Positions 22,987 to 31,918 of a stretch of 64,000 bases of DNA are shown piece by piece. The position numbers and the translations under genes were made by a program. The stretch comes from Prevotellaceae bacterium HUN156 (GTDB lineage Bacteria > Bacteroidota > Bacteroidia > Bacteroidales > Bacteroidaceae). The notes under the pieces were generated by a model. That model worked only from the letters and a program-made list of their open reading frames with translations, searched no databases and was not told the DNA's origin. The stretch is from contig FPIT01000004.1 of NCBI GenBank assembly GCA_900119285.1, positions 248,001-312,000 of the forward strand, given 5' to 3'. Each line of letters begins with the position of its first letter. The first letter of the stretch is position 1.

Positions 22987-23790
22987 ATGACCTTATTTAT
23001 CGGATTACTTATTCCCTTATTGGGAACTATGCTCGGAGCGGCATTCGTCTTTCTGATGAAGGACGAAATGCCGCTTCGTCTTCAAAAAACACTGCTCGGC
23101 TTTGCGTCGGGCGTGATGGTGGCAGCATCGGTGTGGTCGCTATTGATTCCTGCAATAGAGATGGCAAGCGCAGAGAATGTTCAATGTTCAATGTTCAATG
23201 TTCAATGTCTGAAAGTGCTGCCTGCTGCTGTAGGATTCCTGTTGGGTATGGGATTCCTGCTAATGATAGACGAGCTGACACCTCACCTGCATATCGGAAC
23301 AGATAAACCTGAGGGTATGCGTTCGCATCTCTCCAAGACAGCTATGCTGGCACTGGCCGTTACCATCCACAATCTGCCAGAAGGCATGGCGGTGGGTGTG
23401 GTCTTTGCAGGTGCAGAGAGCAACATCTCAAATATCTCGCTGACTAGTGCCATCGCTGTGGCATTGGGTATCGCTATACAAAATGTGCCTGAGGGTGCTA
23501 TCATCTCTATGCCTATGAGGGCTGCGGGAAACTCCAAGTGGAAGTCGTTCCTCATCGGTTCGCTGAGTGGAGCCGTAGAGCCTGTGGGAGCCCTTGCCGT
23601 ATTACTGATGGCTTCAGCCCTTCTGCCCGTATTGCCTTATATGCTGGCATTTGCCGCAGGAGCCATGTTCTATGTGGTAGTGGAGGAACTGATCCCAGAG
23701 GCGTCAGGAGGTCAGCACTCCAACCTCAGCACCATTGGTTTTTCCATCGGCTTCGTATTGATGATGGTACTCGATGTAGTGATGGGATAA
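22987..23790 (+). CDS. ZIP-family metal transporter
   Basis: This 267-residue inner-membrane protein has about eight helices. The ZIP metal-site motifs are VTIHNLPEGMAVG in one helix and AIQNVPEGAIIS in the next, and VVEELIPEA appears near the C-terminus; this fits GufA/ZupT-like Zn2+ or Fe2+ importers. Residues about 64-74 ([12 protein letters not shown]) are four translated GTTCAAT units (23176-23207), placed in the loop between helices 2 and 3 and in the stop-free orientation. The gene is otherwise intact. Confidence 0.9.
   Translation: MTLFIGLLIPLLGTMLGAAFVFLMKDEMPLRLQKTLLGFASGVMVAASVWSLLIPAIEMASAENVQCSMFNVQCLKVLPAAVGFLLGMGFLLMIDELTPHLHIGTDKPEGMRSHLSKTAMLALAVTIHNLPEGMAVGVVFAGAESNISNISLTSAIAVALGIAIQNVPEGAIISMPMRAAGNSKWKSFLIGSLSGAVEPVGALAVLLMASALLPVLPYMLAFAAGAMFYVVVEELIPEASGGQHSNLSTIGFSIGFVLMMVLDVVMG
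23176..23207. repeat. Heptamer array inside the ZIP gene
   Basis: Four perfect TTCAATG units (23180-23207) preceded by a partial one. It is in frame and adds about 10 residues to a loop. Confidence 0.9.
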
Positions 23791-23793
23791 TTA

Positions 23794-23852
23794 CGTTGAA
23801 CATTGAACATTGAACATTGAACATTGACCATTGAAGATTGAACCTTGAACAT
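23794..23852. repeat. ATTGAAC heptamer array
   Basis: About eight units, mostly ATTGAAC with ATTGACC, ATTGAAG and CTTGAAC variants. It lies between the ZIP stop and the kinase promoter, in the opposite orientation to the array within the ZIP gene 590 bp upstream. Confidence 0.88.
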
Positions 23853-23869
23853 TTTTTCTCGACTTTTCT

Positions 23870-23901
23870 TTTGGCGGTTTGCTCGCTAATTCGTATCTTT
23901 G
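23870..23901 (+). promoter_or_regulatory. Promoter of the BadF-type kinase gene
   Basis: TTTG at 23870-23873, a 20-nt spacer and TATCTTTG at 23894-23901 match the consensus. The start codon is 28 bp downstream. Confidence 0.7.
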
Positions 23902-23929
23902 TAGGCGTAATAGTAAAAACCGATAGATT

Positions 23930-24826
23930 ATGATACTGATAGCCGATAGCGGAAGCACGAAGACTGACTGGATGCTTTTGCACTCTTCTAATCCTCAACT
24001 GAAACATGAGGTGATAGCAACCTTTCATACACAGGGTATCACACCGATTCACCAGACGGCTGGCGACATACGACAGATTCTGGAGCAGGAGCTGATGCCT
24101 CAGTTCTCAACATTTCCACGTGCCGCACTTATCCATTCGGGCATCTTGGAAACTACGGTGTTCCAAAACCTGAACATTTTCTTTTATGGCAGTGGCTGTA
24201 CGCCTGAGCATGTGCCCATGATGGTGCAGCTGTTTAATGAGGAACTGTCGCCTAAGTCGGTAGAGGTGCATAGCGACCTGATGGCTGCTGCCCGCGCGCT
24301 CTGTCAGCATGAGGCGGGTATTGCCTGTATCTTAGGTACAGGAGCCAACAGTTGTCTGTATGACGGAGAGAAGATAGTGCAGAATACGCCAGCGCTGGGC
24401 TATATTCTGGGCGACGAGGGTAGTGGCTCGGTATTGGGACGAATGTTCCTGAACGCTATCTTTAAGGATCCTGCTCTTGCTGACATCCGCAACGAATATC
24501 TGGAAGCGGCTAAACTGACGCAGGCAGACATCATACGCAAAGTGTATCGTGAGCCTATGGCCAATCGTTGGTTGGCATCGCTGGCGCCCTTTATCCACGA
24601 CCATCTGTCGAATGCGCATGTGCGCCAACTGGTGATAGACAACTTCTGCAACTTCTTTAGCAGAAACATAGCTCCTTATCAGCACCACGACCTGCCCGTA
24701 CACTTTGTGGGCAGCATGGCACACCACTTTGAGGAGGAATTGGCTGAGGCTGCCAAGAAAGAAGGATATAGCATTGGCAATATCCTGAAGAGTCCTATCG
24801 ATGGACTGCTGGCATTCCACCAGTAA
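23930..24826 (+). CDS. BadF/BadG-family ATPase, N-acetylglucosamine kinase-like
   Basis: This 298-residue cytoplasmic kinase has an ASKHA fold: phosphate-1 loop DSGSTKTDW (6-14), GTGANSCLYDG and LGDEGSGSVLG for adenosine and sugar contacts, and the C-terminal FVGSMAHHF. The family includes eukaryote-like GlcNAc kinases and bacterial amino-sugar kinases. In Bacteroidetes a role in recycling GlcNAc or MurNAc is plausible but unproven. It has its own promoter. Its stop is 2 bp from the end of the convergent GH5 gene. Confidence 0.85.
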   Translation: MILIADSGSTKTDWMLLHSSNPQLKHEVIATFHTQGITPIHQTAGDIRQILEQELMPQFSTFPRAALIHSGILETTVFQNLNIFFYGSGCTPEHVPMMVQLFNEELSPKSVEVHSDLMAAARALCQHEAGIACILGTGANSCLYDGEKIVQNTPALGYILGDEGSGSVLGRMFLNAIFKDPALADIRNEYLEAAKLTQADIIRKVYREPMANRWLASLAPFIHDHLSNAHVRQLVIDNFCNFFSRNIAPYQHHDLPVHFVGSMAHHFEEELAEAAKKEGYSIGNILKSPIDGLLAFHQ

Positions 24827-24828
24827 GA

Positions 24829-26097
24829 TTATCTGGGTGCGTTGTTCTTAACAGACTGTAAGGTATAGCTGCTATCGTCACTGGTAGCAGCTTTTATCAT
24901 AGTCTGAACGAGCGACTGCATGCCGCTGTGATAACTGCCATCGGAGTGGTTGAAGTAGGCATGATGCTCGTTGCCAGAGCCGGGCTGATTGTTGTCCCAG
25001 ATGATGAGGGGTAGGTGATAGGTGTGGGCAGCACGGCATACATACTCCAGATAGTATTTGCGGAAGAGATTGCCGCGGTCGGTCTTCTGCATCACACAGC
25101 CGTATTCGCCAATATATACGGGGATATTCTTGGAAATAAACTTCTGATAGAGCTTCTGGAATACCTCGGTGACATGCTCCTCGTTGTTGCCTTCCACATA
25201 GTTGCCCTCCGTAGCCGTATGGCCCCATTCTGTCTTACCATCGTTATTCTCAGGAGTCAGCGTAAAGTTGGTGGGGTCATAGTAGTGTACGCTGACCATC
25301 AGGCGATTGGCTGGGTCGGTGGGGAGTACGAAAGTGCTCTCAAGGGCACACTGCGGATTGGCAACGTAAGAAGGAACGCCTATCCAACGTGTGGCATTCT
25401 TGCTGCCTGTGGCGCGGATGGTGTTGACAGCCAACTGATTCCACTCGTTGAGCGTGCGGTATTGCTTACCACCGTCTTTGCGGTTGTCGCCCCAGCCCCA
25501 GCCGCCGTCGTGTATTTCATTAAAAGTCTCGAAGAACAAGAAATCGCCTTTGTCCTTGAAGGCCTCGGCAATCTGCTGCCAGGTTTTCTGAATACGGTCT
25601 TTTATTTGTGTATTGATGGTGGCATCATTGGCAGCCTGCTTAATCTTCAACCAATAGCCATCGTGGTGCATATTCAGAATGACATTGAGTCCTGCAGCCT
25701 CTGCCCACTCTACATTCTGTTTTACCTCATTCATATAACTTGGCTTAATCGTCCAGTTGGGCGCACTTTGGTTGTTACCCCAAGTGACGGCAATGCGCAC
25801 GGTGCTGACACCAGCACTCTTCAAGCGCGTATAGAGCGTCTTGGTAGGGGTGGCATTGTCCCAATATCCCCATTCGAAAGGCTTATTGTCTGTACCGGTA
25901 CTTGTATCGAAATGATTGCCCAGGTTCCAGCCCCATCCCAGTTTCTTGGTAATGTCGAGTGCAGAAACCATTTCTTCTTTCTTTCCGCTGTCGCCCTTTG
26001 GAGACTCTTCGCCTGCGTTAGTACTATCTCCGCCTCCGCAAGAGGAGAAGAGAAGAAACATGGATAGGAGGGATGCGAGTGAAAGCATATTCTTCAT
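24829..26097 (-). CDS. Glycoside hydrolase family 5 lipoprotein (cellulase-type)
   Basis: The start at 26097 gives a normal lipoprotein signal (LLFSSC, Cys20); an upstream ATG would place extra charged residues in front. The 422-residue enzyme is a GH5 (beta/alpha)8 barrel with acid/base Glu194 in FFETFNEIHD and nucleophile Glu331 in VYIGEYGC. Supporting residues lie in MHHDGYW, VSVHYYDP and IIWDNNQ. Lipidation and the GGGDS tail after Cys20 suggest export to the cell surface. Likely substrates are beta-1,4-glucan or mixed-linkage glucan or mannan. It is divergent from a GPH sugar transporter, and their promoters share an intergenic region. Confidence 0.9.
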   Translation of the reverse strand: MKNMLSLASLLSMFLLFSSCGGGDSTNAGEESPKGDSGKKEEMVSALDITKKLGWGWNLGNHFDTSTGTDNKPFEWGYWDNATPTKTLYTRLKSAGVSTVRIAVTWGNNQSAPNWTIKPSYMNEVKQNVEWAEAAGLNVILNMHHDGYWLKIKQAANDATINTQIKDRIQKTWQQIAEAFKDKGDFLFFETFNEIHDGGWGWGDNRKDGGKQYRTLNEWNQLAVNTIRATGSKNATRWIGVPSYVANPQCALESTFVLPTDPANRLMVSVHYYDPTNFTLTPENNDGKTEWGHTATEGNYVEGNNEEHVTEVFQKLYQKFISKNIPVYIGEYGCVMQKTDRGNLFRKYYLEYVCRAAHTYHLPLIIWDNNQPGSGNEHHAYFNHSDGSYHSGMQSLVQTMIKAATSDDSSYTLQSVKNNAPR

Positions 26098-26137
26098 TTT
26101 TTTTATATGGATTAATTTCAAAAAAAACAATGCGTTG

Positions 26138-26168
26138 CAAATATACGAAGATTTTTTATTTCTCCAAA
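26138..26168 (-). promoter_or_regulatory. GH5 promoter
   Basis: The complement of 26138-26145 reads TATATTTG and that of 26165-26168 reads TTTG, with a 19-nt spacer. It lies 40 bp upstream of the start codon. Confidence 0.65.
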
Positions 26169-26172
26169 ACCT

Positions 26173-26203
26173 TTTGCCTAATAAAAAAATAATGTTATCT
26201 TTG
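26173..26203 (+). promoter_or_regulatory. Promoter of the GPH transporter-phosphatase operon
   Basis: TTTG at 26173-26176, a 19-nt spacer and TATCTTTG at 26196-26203. It is back-to-back with the GH5 promoter, only 5 bp from its -33 element, so the two could interfere or be co-regulated. Confidence 0.7.
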
Positions 26204-26243
26204 CATCCGATTTAAGAAAAGACGTACTCATTACATAAACAAA

Positions 26244-27587
26244 ATGGCTAAATTAAAAGAAAAAATAGGTTATGCTTTGGGGGATGCTGCTGCCGGTGGT
26301 ATCACGTGGAAAGTGATGTCTATCGCCTTCCCAGTGTTCTTTACTAGTATTTTCGGCTTGACGGTGGCTGACACGGCATTGCTGATGCTGATAGCTCGAA
26401 TGTTTGACGTGGTGACAGACCCCTTGATGGGTTCGCTGGCTGACAGAACACAATCGCGCTTCGGTACTTATCGTCCGTGGATGATTTATGGCGCAATTCC
26501 CTTTGGACTCATCTTTGCCCTGTTGCTCTACACACCAGATTTCGGTCCTGTGGGCAAGCGTATCTGGGCATATACCTTCTATCTGCTCATGATGGTAATC
26601 TATACTGCCGTCAACGTGCCTTATGGTTCGATGCTGGGAGTGATGACCGATGATGATAACGAGAAAAACCAGTTCTCAAGTTTCCGTATGGTTGGCGCTT
26701 ATGCCATGGGTTTCATCACCCTGTTGTCATTCCCTTACCTGCAGAAACTTGTAGGTGGCACTGAGCAGCATCAGTATGCGGTGTTGGGTGCCTTCTTTGG
26801 CGTCTTGGCAGCTGCGGGAACGCTGGCTTGCGGACTGCTGACAAAAGAGCGTCTGAAGCCTGTGCGTGCAGAGAAATTCTCCTTTAAACCTTTTGCAGAC
26901 TTGTTTAAGAATAAACCTTGGATATTCCTGACGTTGATAGGTATCTGTACAAACTTCTTCAACGGTTTCCGCTATGCCGTTGCTGCCTATATGTTTGATT
27001 ATATCCTCGGTAAGGAGATTACGATAGGTAGTCTGATTATCAACTATACGGTATTTATGACCTTTGGAGAGGTAACCTGTATGATTTTCGGTGGTTTGTC
27101 GCCTAAGTTTACCCAGTGGGTAGGCTCTAAACGTAAGGCATTTATGGTGGCTGCACTTATCTGTGCCATCTTCTCGCTCCTGTTCTTCTTCATGCCTCAG
27201 GATGCTGCCTATATCTGGGCACTGATTGCAATCGTGGTTATTACCTCTGTGGGCATCGGTCTCTACTCTCCACTGTTGTGGTCGATGTATGCCGATGTGG
27301 CTGACTATGCTACAGAGAAGAATGGTACCTCGTCAACAGGTTTGATATTCTCATCAGGAACCATGGCGCAGAAGTTTGGTACAGCCATCTCTGGCTCGCT
27401 CGTAGCTTTGTTGCTGGGGGCTGCAGGCTTTATCTCAGGAACAGATGTGGAAACGGGTGAGACCATCGTTACCATCACGGATATGAATGCCGTAAAGGAT
27501 ATGGTATGGTCGATATTCTCAATCTTCCCTGCTATCATTGCCGGTATCATTATTCTGCTTACTTATATCTATCCGATAAAGAAATAA
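26244..27587 (+). CDS. GPH-family sugar:cation symporter (MFS)
   Basis: This 447-residue inner-membrane transporter has twelve predicted helices. It carries the glycoside-pentoside-hexuronide signature between helices 2 and 3 (RMFDVVTDPLMGSLADRT, then SRFGTYRPW) and the N-terminal GYALGDAAAGGITW. The family imports oligosaccharides or uronides with H+ or Na+. Divergence from a GH5 glycanase suggests import of its products. The PafA-like phosphatase gene follows 14 bp downstream. Confidence 0.9.
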   Translation: MAKLKEKIGYALGDAAAGGITWKVMSIAFPVFFTSIFGLTVADTALLMLIARMFDVVTDPLMGSLADRTQSRFGTYRPWMIYGAIPFGLIFALLLYTPDFGPVGKRIWAYTFYLLMMVIYTAVNVPYGSMLGVMTDDDNEKNQFSSFRMVGAYAMGFITLLSFPYLQKLVGGTEQHQYAVLGAFFGVLAAAGTLACGLLTKERLKPVRAEKFSFKPFADLFKNKPWIFLTLIGICTNFFNGFRYAVAAYMFDYILGKEITIGSLIINYTVFMTFGEVTCMIFGGLSPKFTQWVGSKRKAFMVAALICAIFSLLFFFMPQDAAYIWALIAIVVITSVGIGLYSPLLWSMYADVADYATEKNGTSSTGLIFSSGTMAQKFGTAISGSLVALLLGAAGFISGTDVETGETIVTITDMNAVKDMVWSIFSIFPAIIAGIIILLTYIYPIKK

Positions 27588-27601
27588 TAAAACAAGGCAT
27601 C

Positions 27602-29113
27602 ATGAAGAAAGTACTATTTTTTTTGGTAGCTGTATGCAGCATGCTGACTGCATCGGCACAGCAGCGCCCACAATTTGGTGAAAAGCCCAAGCTGGTGGTA
27701 GGTATTGTGGTAGATCAGATGCGCTGGGACTACCTGTCGCGCTATTACAATAAGTTTGGAAAGGATGGATTTCGCCGTCTGATAGACCAAGGCTACTCGT
27801 TTGACAACTGTCTGATAAACTATCTGCCAACGGTGACGGCCATTGGCCATACCAGTGCCTATACGGGAACCACGCCCGCCTTTCATGGCATCTGTGGTAA
27901 TAATTTCTTTATAGATGGCGAGGAAACATATTGCTGCTCGGACAAGACGGTGCAACCTGTTGGCTCAGACAATCAGAAGTCTGGCTGTATGTCGCCTGTA
28001 AACTTGTTGTCGACCACCATCGGTGACCAGTTGCGCCTGCACACTGACTTTAAGTCGAAGGTGATAGGTGTGAGCTATAAAGACCGTGCCGCTATCCTGC
28101 CTGCTGGACACGCAGCGAATGCTGCCTATTGGCTGGATACAAAGAATCGCCAGTTTATCACCAGTACTTATTATATGCAAGAACTGCCTCAGTGGGCTAA
28201 GGCATATAACAAGCAACTGGCTAAGAACAAGGAGTTTGAAAAGGTGGGCAAGGATGTTGGGCTCTATCCGCTGACAGGACACATTACTACCGATATGGCT
28301 ATTGCTGCTCTGAAAGGTGAGCGCTTGGGACAGGGCGAAGAAACCGACATGCTCTGCGTGAGCTATTCACAGACAGACGTGATAGGCCATAAGTGGGGTA
28401 CACGAGGCGACCATACCGATGAGGCATATCTGGAGCTGGACAAGGATTTGACTCGCCTGTTTGCTGCCCTTGACGAGCAAGTGGGACGCGACAACTATCT
28501 GGTATTTCTGACTGCCGACCATGGTGCTGCTCACAATAACCAGTTTATGCAGGACAATAAATTGCATGCCGGCAAATGGTCGTCAGACAATGTGAAGAAA
28601 GAACTGGAGCAATATGTGGCCTCAAAATTGGGTGCAACGAAGCCTGTGGTGTTGGGTATCTATGATTATCGCATCTTCTTAGACCATAAGGGAATAGCTG
28701 AGCAGGGTTTGGAACTGCAGCGCGTGAAAGATGTGGCTATCGAGTATCTGCGCCAAAGCCCCAATATCTCGTTCGTGGTAGACTACGAGAAGGCTGCTAT
28801 GGCACCCGTTTCTCAGTTCCTGCGTGAGCGCATGATAAATGGCTATAACTTCCATCGTTCAGGCGACATCATCGTATGCGTAGAGCCCGGCTATTACGAA
28901 TATGGAAGTTGGTCATCACCAACAGGTACCACTCATGGCGAGTGGAACCCATACGACGCACATATCCCCCTGCTATTCTACGGATGGAAAGTGCCCCATG
29001 GAGCATCACCCCGTGAGGTGCATATCACAGACATCGCTCCAACGGTATGTGCATGGTTGCATATTCAGCAGCCCAATGCTTGCATTGGAGAGGCATTACA
29101 ATTCTCAAAATAA
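27602..29113 (+). CDS. PafA-like alkaline phosphatase (phosphodiesterase superfamily)
   Basis: The ATG at 27602 gives a clear signal peptide (1-19) and 503 residues. The enzyme belongs to the alkaline-phosphatase superfamily with a threonine nucleophile: Thr79 in YLPTVTAIGHTSAYTG, metal ligand Asp38 in VVDQMRWDY, and DVIGHKWG and LTADHGA for the second metal site. Asn100 and the KDR pair Lys160/Arg162 correspond to active-site residues known from Elizabethkingia PafA (Asn100, Lys162, Arg164). It should therefore be a periplasmic phosphomonoesterase releasing phosphate from organic esters, including sugar phosphates. It is co-transcribed with the sugar transporter. Confidence 0.88.
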   Translation: MKKVLFFLVAVCSMLTASAQQRPQFGEKPKLVVGIVVDQMRWDYLSRYYNKFGKDGFRRLIDQGYSFDNCLINYLPTVTAIGHTSAYTGTTPAFHGICGNNFFIDGEETYCCSDKTVQPVGSDNQKSGCMSPVNLLSTTIGDQLRLHTDFKSKVIGVSYKDRAAILPAGHAANAAYWLDTKNRQFITSTYYMQELPQWAKAYNKQLAKNKEFEKVGKDVGLYPLTGHITTDMAIAALKGERLGQGEETDMLCVSYSQTDVIGHKWGTRGDHTDEAYLELDKDLTRLFAALDEQVGRDNYLVFLTADHGAAHNNQFMQDNKLHAGKWSSDNVKKELEQYVASKLGATKPVVLGIYDYRIFLDHKGIAEQGLELQRVKDVAIEYLRQSPNISFVVDYEKAAMAPVSQFLRERMINGYNFHRSGDIIVCVEPGYYEYGSWSSPTGTTHGEWNPYDAHIPLLFYGWKVPHGASPREVHITDIAPTVCAWLHIQQPNACIGEALQFSK

Positions 29114-29130
29114 GCATTTTTGAGGTTGAA

Positions 29131-29171
29131 AAGATAGGAGCCGTTACCATTTTGGTGGCGGCTTTTATCTT
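29131..29171 (+). terminator. Long hairpin, probable terminator
   Basis: AAGATA-GGAGCCGTTACCA pairs with TGGTGGCGGCTTTT-ATCTT over about 18 positions with some G-U pairs and a short loop. It separates the phosphatase gene from the nuo promoter. Confidence 0.6.
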
Positions 29172-29219
29172 GTGGTGATTTTTTTTAATTTTTATGCCGT
29201 TTCTTTGCATTATTTTTTG

Positions 29220-29227
29220 TACCTTTG
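29220..29227 (+). promoter_or_regulatory. nuo operon promoter, -7 box
   Basis: TACCTTTG lies 43 bp upstream of nuoA. No clear TTTG occurs at the ideal -33 distance. Confidence 0.55.
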
Positions 29228-29269
29228 CAGTCGCTTAAAAGCATACAATATTGTAATTATTATATTTTT

Positions 29270-29620
29270 ATGAACTTTACTTTGTTAATCACCGTCTTGC
29301 TGACGGCTTTGACATTGGTGGTAGCGGCCTACGTAGTAGCCAAGCTGATAGGACCAAGATCCTATGCGAAGGTGAAAGGTGAGCCGTATGAGAGTGGTAT
29401 ACCTACACGTGGTAGCTCATGGTTGCCCGTGTCTGTAGGCTTCTACCTCTTTGCCATCTTGTTCCTCATGTTTGATATAGAAACAGTATTTCTATATCCA
29501 TGGGCAGTAGTAGTGAAGGAGTTCGGCGCTATGGCTCTGCTGAGCATCGGCTTCTTCTTGGTAGTTTTAGTATTAGGCTTGGCATACGCCTGGCGGAAAG
29601 GAGACTTGGAATGGAAGTAA
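29270..29620 (+). CDS. nuoA: NADH-quinone oxidoreductase subunit A
   Basis: The ATG at 29270 gives 116 residues with three transmembrane helices (4-27, 57-80 and 87-108) and the conserved loop YESGIPTRGSSWLPVSVGFYL (given as two halves: YESGIPTRGS, SWLPVSVGFYL) and MFDIETVFLYPW. NuoA sits at the junction of the membrane and peripheral arms near the quinone site. It is the first gene of the ten-gene nuo operon and overlaps nuoB by 10 bp. Confidence 0.95.
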   Translation: MNFTLLITVLLTALTLVVAAYVVAKLIGPRSYAKVKGEPYESGIPTRGSSWLPVSVGFYLFAILFLMFDIETVFLYPWAVVVKEFGAMALLSIGFFLVVLVLGLAYAWRKGDLEWK

Positions 29621-30342
29621 GAAAGCCTCACATCAAAAGTATTCCCTACGAGGAGTGGAACGATAACGCCTCGCTAGAGAAGATTATTGACGAGCTCCAC
29701 GAGGGTGGCGTCAATGTGGTTACGGGTTCGCTCGACCAGATGATTAACTGGGGCCGAAGCAACTCACTGTGGTCACTGACCTTCGCTACCTCTTGCTGTG
29801 GTATCGAGTTCATGGCTTGCGGTTGCGCCCGTTACGACTTTGCTCGCTTCGGTTTCGAGGTAACACGTAACTCTCCACGTCAGGCAGACTTGATTATGTG
29901 CGCCGGTACCATCACTCACAAGATGGCTCCAGCACTGAAGCGTCTGTACGACGAGATGGCTGAACCTAAGTATGTGATTGCTGTTGGTGGTTGCGCCATC
30001 AGCGGTGGTCCATTCAAGTCAAGCTACCACGTAGTGAAGGGTATTGAGGAAATCGTTCCCGTAGACGTGTTTATTCCAGGCTGTCCTCCACGTCCAGAGG
30101 CAATCATGTATGGTATGATGCAGCTGCAGCGTAAGGTGAAGATTGAGAAATTCTTCGGAGGTGCTAACCACAAGCAGACCGCTGAGGAGCGCGAGCTTGG
30201 CGTATCTAACGAGGAACTGACATTCCGTCAGAAGCATAACGACCATCGTCGTGAGCCTATGGTTATCACTGAGGTTCCTCAGGAGTTTGTAGAAGAAATG
30301 AAAGCTGCTCAGGCAGAAGTAAAAGAGGAGGAGAAAGCATGA
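29611..30342 (+). CDS. nuoB: NADH-quinone oxidoreductase subunit B
   Basis: The ATG at 29611 overlaps the nuoA end and gives 243 residues. NuoB holds the N2 [4Fe-4S] cluster that reduces quinone; the ligands are visible as Cys62-Cys63 in FATSCCGIEF and single cysteines in DLIMCAGTIT and FIPGCPPRPEA. The C-terminal about 60 residues are a charged extension (TAEERELG to EEEKA) not found in the E. coli protein but common in Bacteroidetes. It overlaps nuoCD by 4 bp (ATGA). Confidence 0.96.
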   Translation: MEVRKPHIKSIPYEEWNDNASLEKIIDELHEGGVNVVTGSLDQMINWGRSNSLWSLTFATSCCGIEFMACGCARYDFARFGFEVTRNSPRQADLIMCAGTITHKMAPALKRLYDEMAEPKYVIAVGGCAISGGPFKSSYHVVKGIEEIVPVDVFIPGCPPRPEAIMYGMMQLQRKVKIEKFFGGANHKQTAEERELGVSNEELTFRQKHNDHRREPMVITEVPQEFVEEMKAAQAEVKEEEKA

Positions 30343-31916
30343 AGTTAGAGTTCTTATCATTTGAATTTGACAAGTTCGCTGCTGAGATGCAGAACTTGAA
30401 GGACAAGAAGGGCTTTGACTATCTTGTCACTATCGTAGGTGAAGACTTCGGCGCAGAAGAGGGACTTGGATGTGTATATATCCTTGAGAATACACAGACT
30501 CACGAGCGTTGCTCAGTGAAGATGATTGCCAAGACTCAGACTTGTGACGGTAAGTTGGTGCCTTATATTCCTACAGTAAGTAATCTTTGGCGCGTAGCCG
30601 ACCTGCTGGAGCGCGAGGTTTACGACTTCTATGGTATCGTATTCCTCGGTCATAGTGATATGCGTCGCCTCTTCCTCCGTAACGACTTTCAGGGACACCC
30701 ATTCCGTAAGGATTGGCAGTTTAACGACAAGTATACGCTCGAGGATGATGTAGAGCCCGAATATGGTCTGGAGTATTATCTCGACAAGGATGGCGTATTG
30801 AAATATAAGCAGAACAACTTGTTCGGTGCCGATGACTACGTTATCAATATCGGTCCTCAGCACCCTGCTACCCACGGTGTGCTCCGTCTACAGACTGTTC
30901 TCGACGGTGAGACCGTGAAGCGCATCTATCCACATCTCGGCTATATCCACCGTGCTATCGAGAAGATGTGGGAGGGTATGACCTATCCTCAGACATTGGC
31001 TCTGACTGACCGTCTGAACTATCTCGGTGCTATGCAGCATCGTCATGCACTGGTAGGTGTTATCGAGGAGGCTATGGAGGTAGAGCTGACAGACCGCATC
31101 AAGTACATCCGTACGATTATGGATGAGTTGCAGCGTCTGGACTCTCACCTGCTGTACACCTCATGTGTGGCTCAGGACTTGGGTGCTCTCACTGGTATGC
31201 TGTATGGTATGCGTGACCGTGAGCATGTACTGAACGTAATGGAAGAGACCACTGGTGGTCGCTTGATTCAGAACTACTATCGCATTGGTGGCCTGCAGGA
31301 CGATATCGATCCTAACTTCGTTAAGAACTGTAAGGATTTGGTGAAGTACCTGCGTCCTATGATTCAGGAGTATATGGATGTGTTTGGTGATAACGTTATC
31401 ACTCACAACCGTTTGGAAAACTGTGGCCCAATGAGTCTTGAGGATTGTATCAACTACGCTGTTACTGGTCCTGCCGGACGTGCTTCTGGTTGGAAGAACG
31501 ACGTACGTAAGAACCATCCATACGATATGTACAACAAGGTAGAGTGGGAGCAGTGCACACTGACTGGCTGTGACTCTATGGATCGTTATCTCGTTCACAT
31601 CAACGAGATGTATCAGAGCTTGAATATCATCGAACAGTTGATCGACAATATTCCTGAGGGTGACTTCTATGTAAAGCAGAAGCCTATCATCAAGGTGCCC
31701 GAGGGACAGTGGTACTACTCTGTTGAGGGTGTTGCCGGTGAGTTTGGCGTATATCTCGACTCTCGTGGCGACAAGAGCCCATACCGCATGAAGATGCGCC
31801 CAATGGGTCTCTCTTTGGTAGGTGCCTTCGACAAGATGTTACGTGGTCAGAAGGTTGCAGACCTCATCGCTACATGTGCCGCTATTGATGTAGTAATTCC
31901 TGATATTGACAGATAG
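30339..31916 (+). CDS. nuoCD: NADH-quinone oxidoreductase fused subunits C and D
   Basis: This 525-residue fusion has the NuoC (30 kDa) domain at about 1-150, with LLEREVYDFYGIVFLGHSD and RRLFLRNDFQGHPFRKDW, and the NuoD (49 kDa) domain from about 165. NuoD keeps GPQHPATHGVLR, whose His and the following loop line the quinone cavity, and HLGYIHRAIEKMWEG. C-D fusion is also known in E. coli and other Bacteroidetes. A 38-bp gap made of AGTAAAA-type repeats separates it from nuoH. Confidence 0.96.
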   Translation: MKLEFLSFEFDKFAAEMQNLKDKKGFDYLVTIVGEDFGAEEGLGCVYILENTQTHERCSVKMIAKTQTCDGKLVPYIPTVSNLWRVADLLEREVYDFYGIVFLGHSDMRRLFLRNDFQGHPFRKDWQFNDKYTLEDDVEPEYGLEYYLDKDGVLKYKQNNLFGADDYVINIGPQHPATHGVLRLQTVLDGETVKRIYPHLGYIHRAIEKMWEGMTYPQTLALTDRLNYLGAMQHRHALVGVIEEAMEVELTDRIKYIRTIMDELQRLDSHLLYTSCVAQDLGALTGMLYGMRDREHVLNVMEETTGGRLIQNYYRIGGLQDDIDPNFVKNCKDLVKYLRPMIQEYMDVFGDNVITHNRLENCGPMSLEDCINYAVTGPAGRASGWKNDVRKNHPYDMYNKVEWEQCTLTGCDSMDRYLVHINEMYQSLNIIEQLIDNIPEGDFYVKQKPIIKVPEGQWYYSVEGVAGEFGVYLDSRGDKSPYRMKMRPMGLSLVGAFDKMLRGQKVADLIATCAAIDVVIPDIDR

Positions 31917-31918
31917 TC

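Noticed and set aside
24826..24829. Missing terminator between convergent kinase and GH5 genes
   Set aside because: The 2-bp gap is unusual but common in compact genomes; no sequence signal makes it informative.
25015..26067. 350-codon open frame opposite the GH5 gene
   Set aside because: It is antisense to an intact enzyme with all catalytic residues, and has no promoter or recognisable motif.
24829..29113. Complete polysaccharide utilization locus
   Set aside because: GH5, a sugar transporter and a phosphatase are present, but SusCD lies 30 kb away and no SusR, hybrid two-component or ECF-sigma regulator is near.
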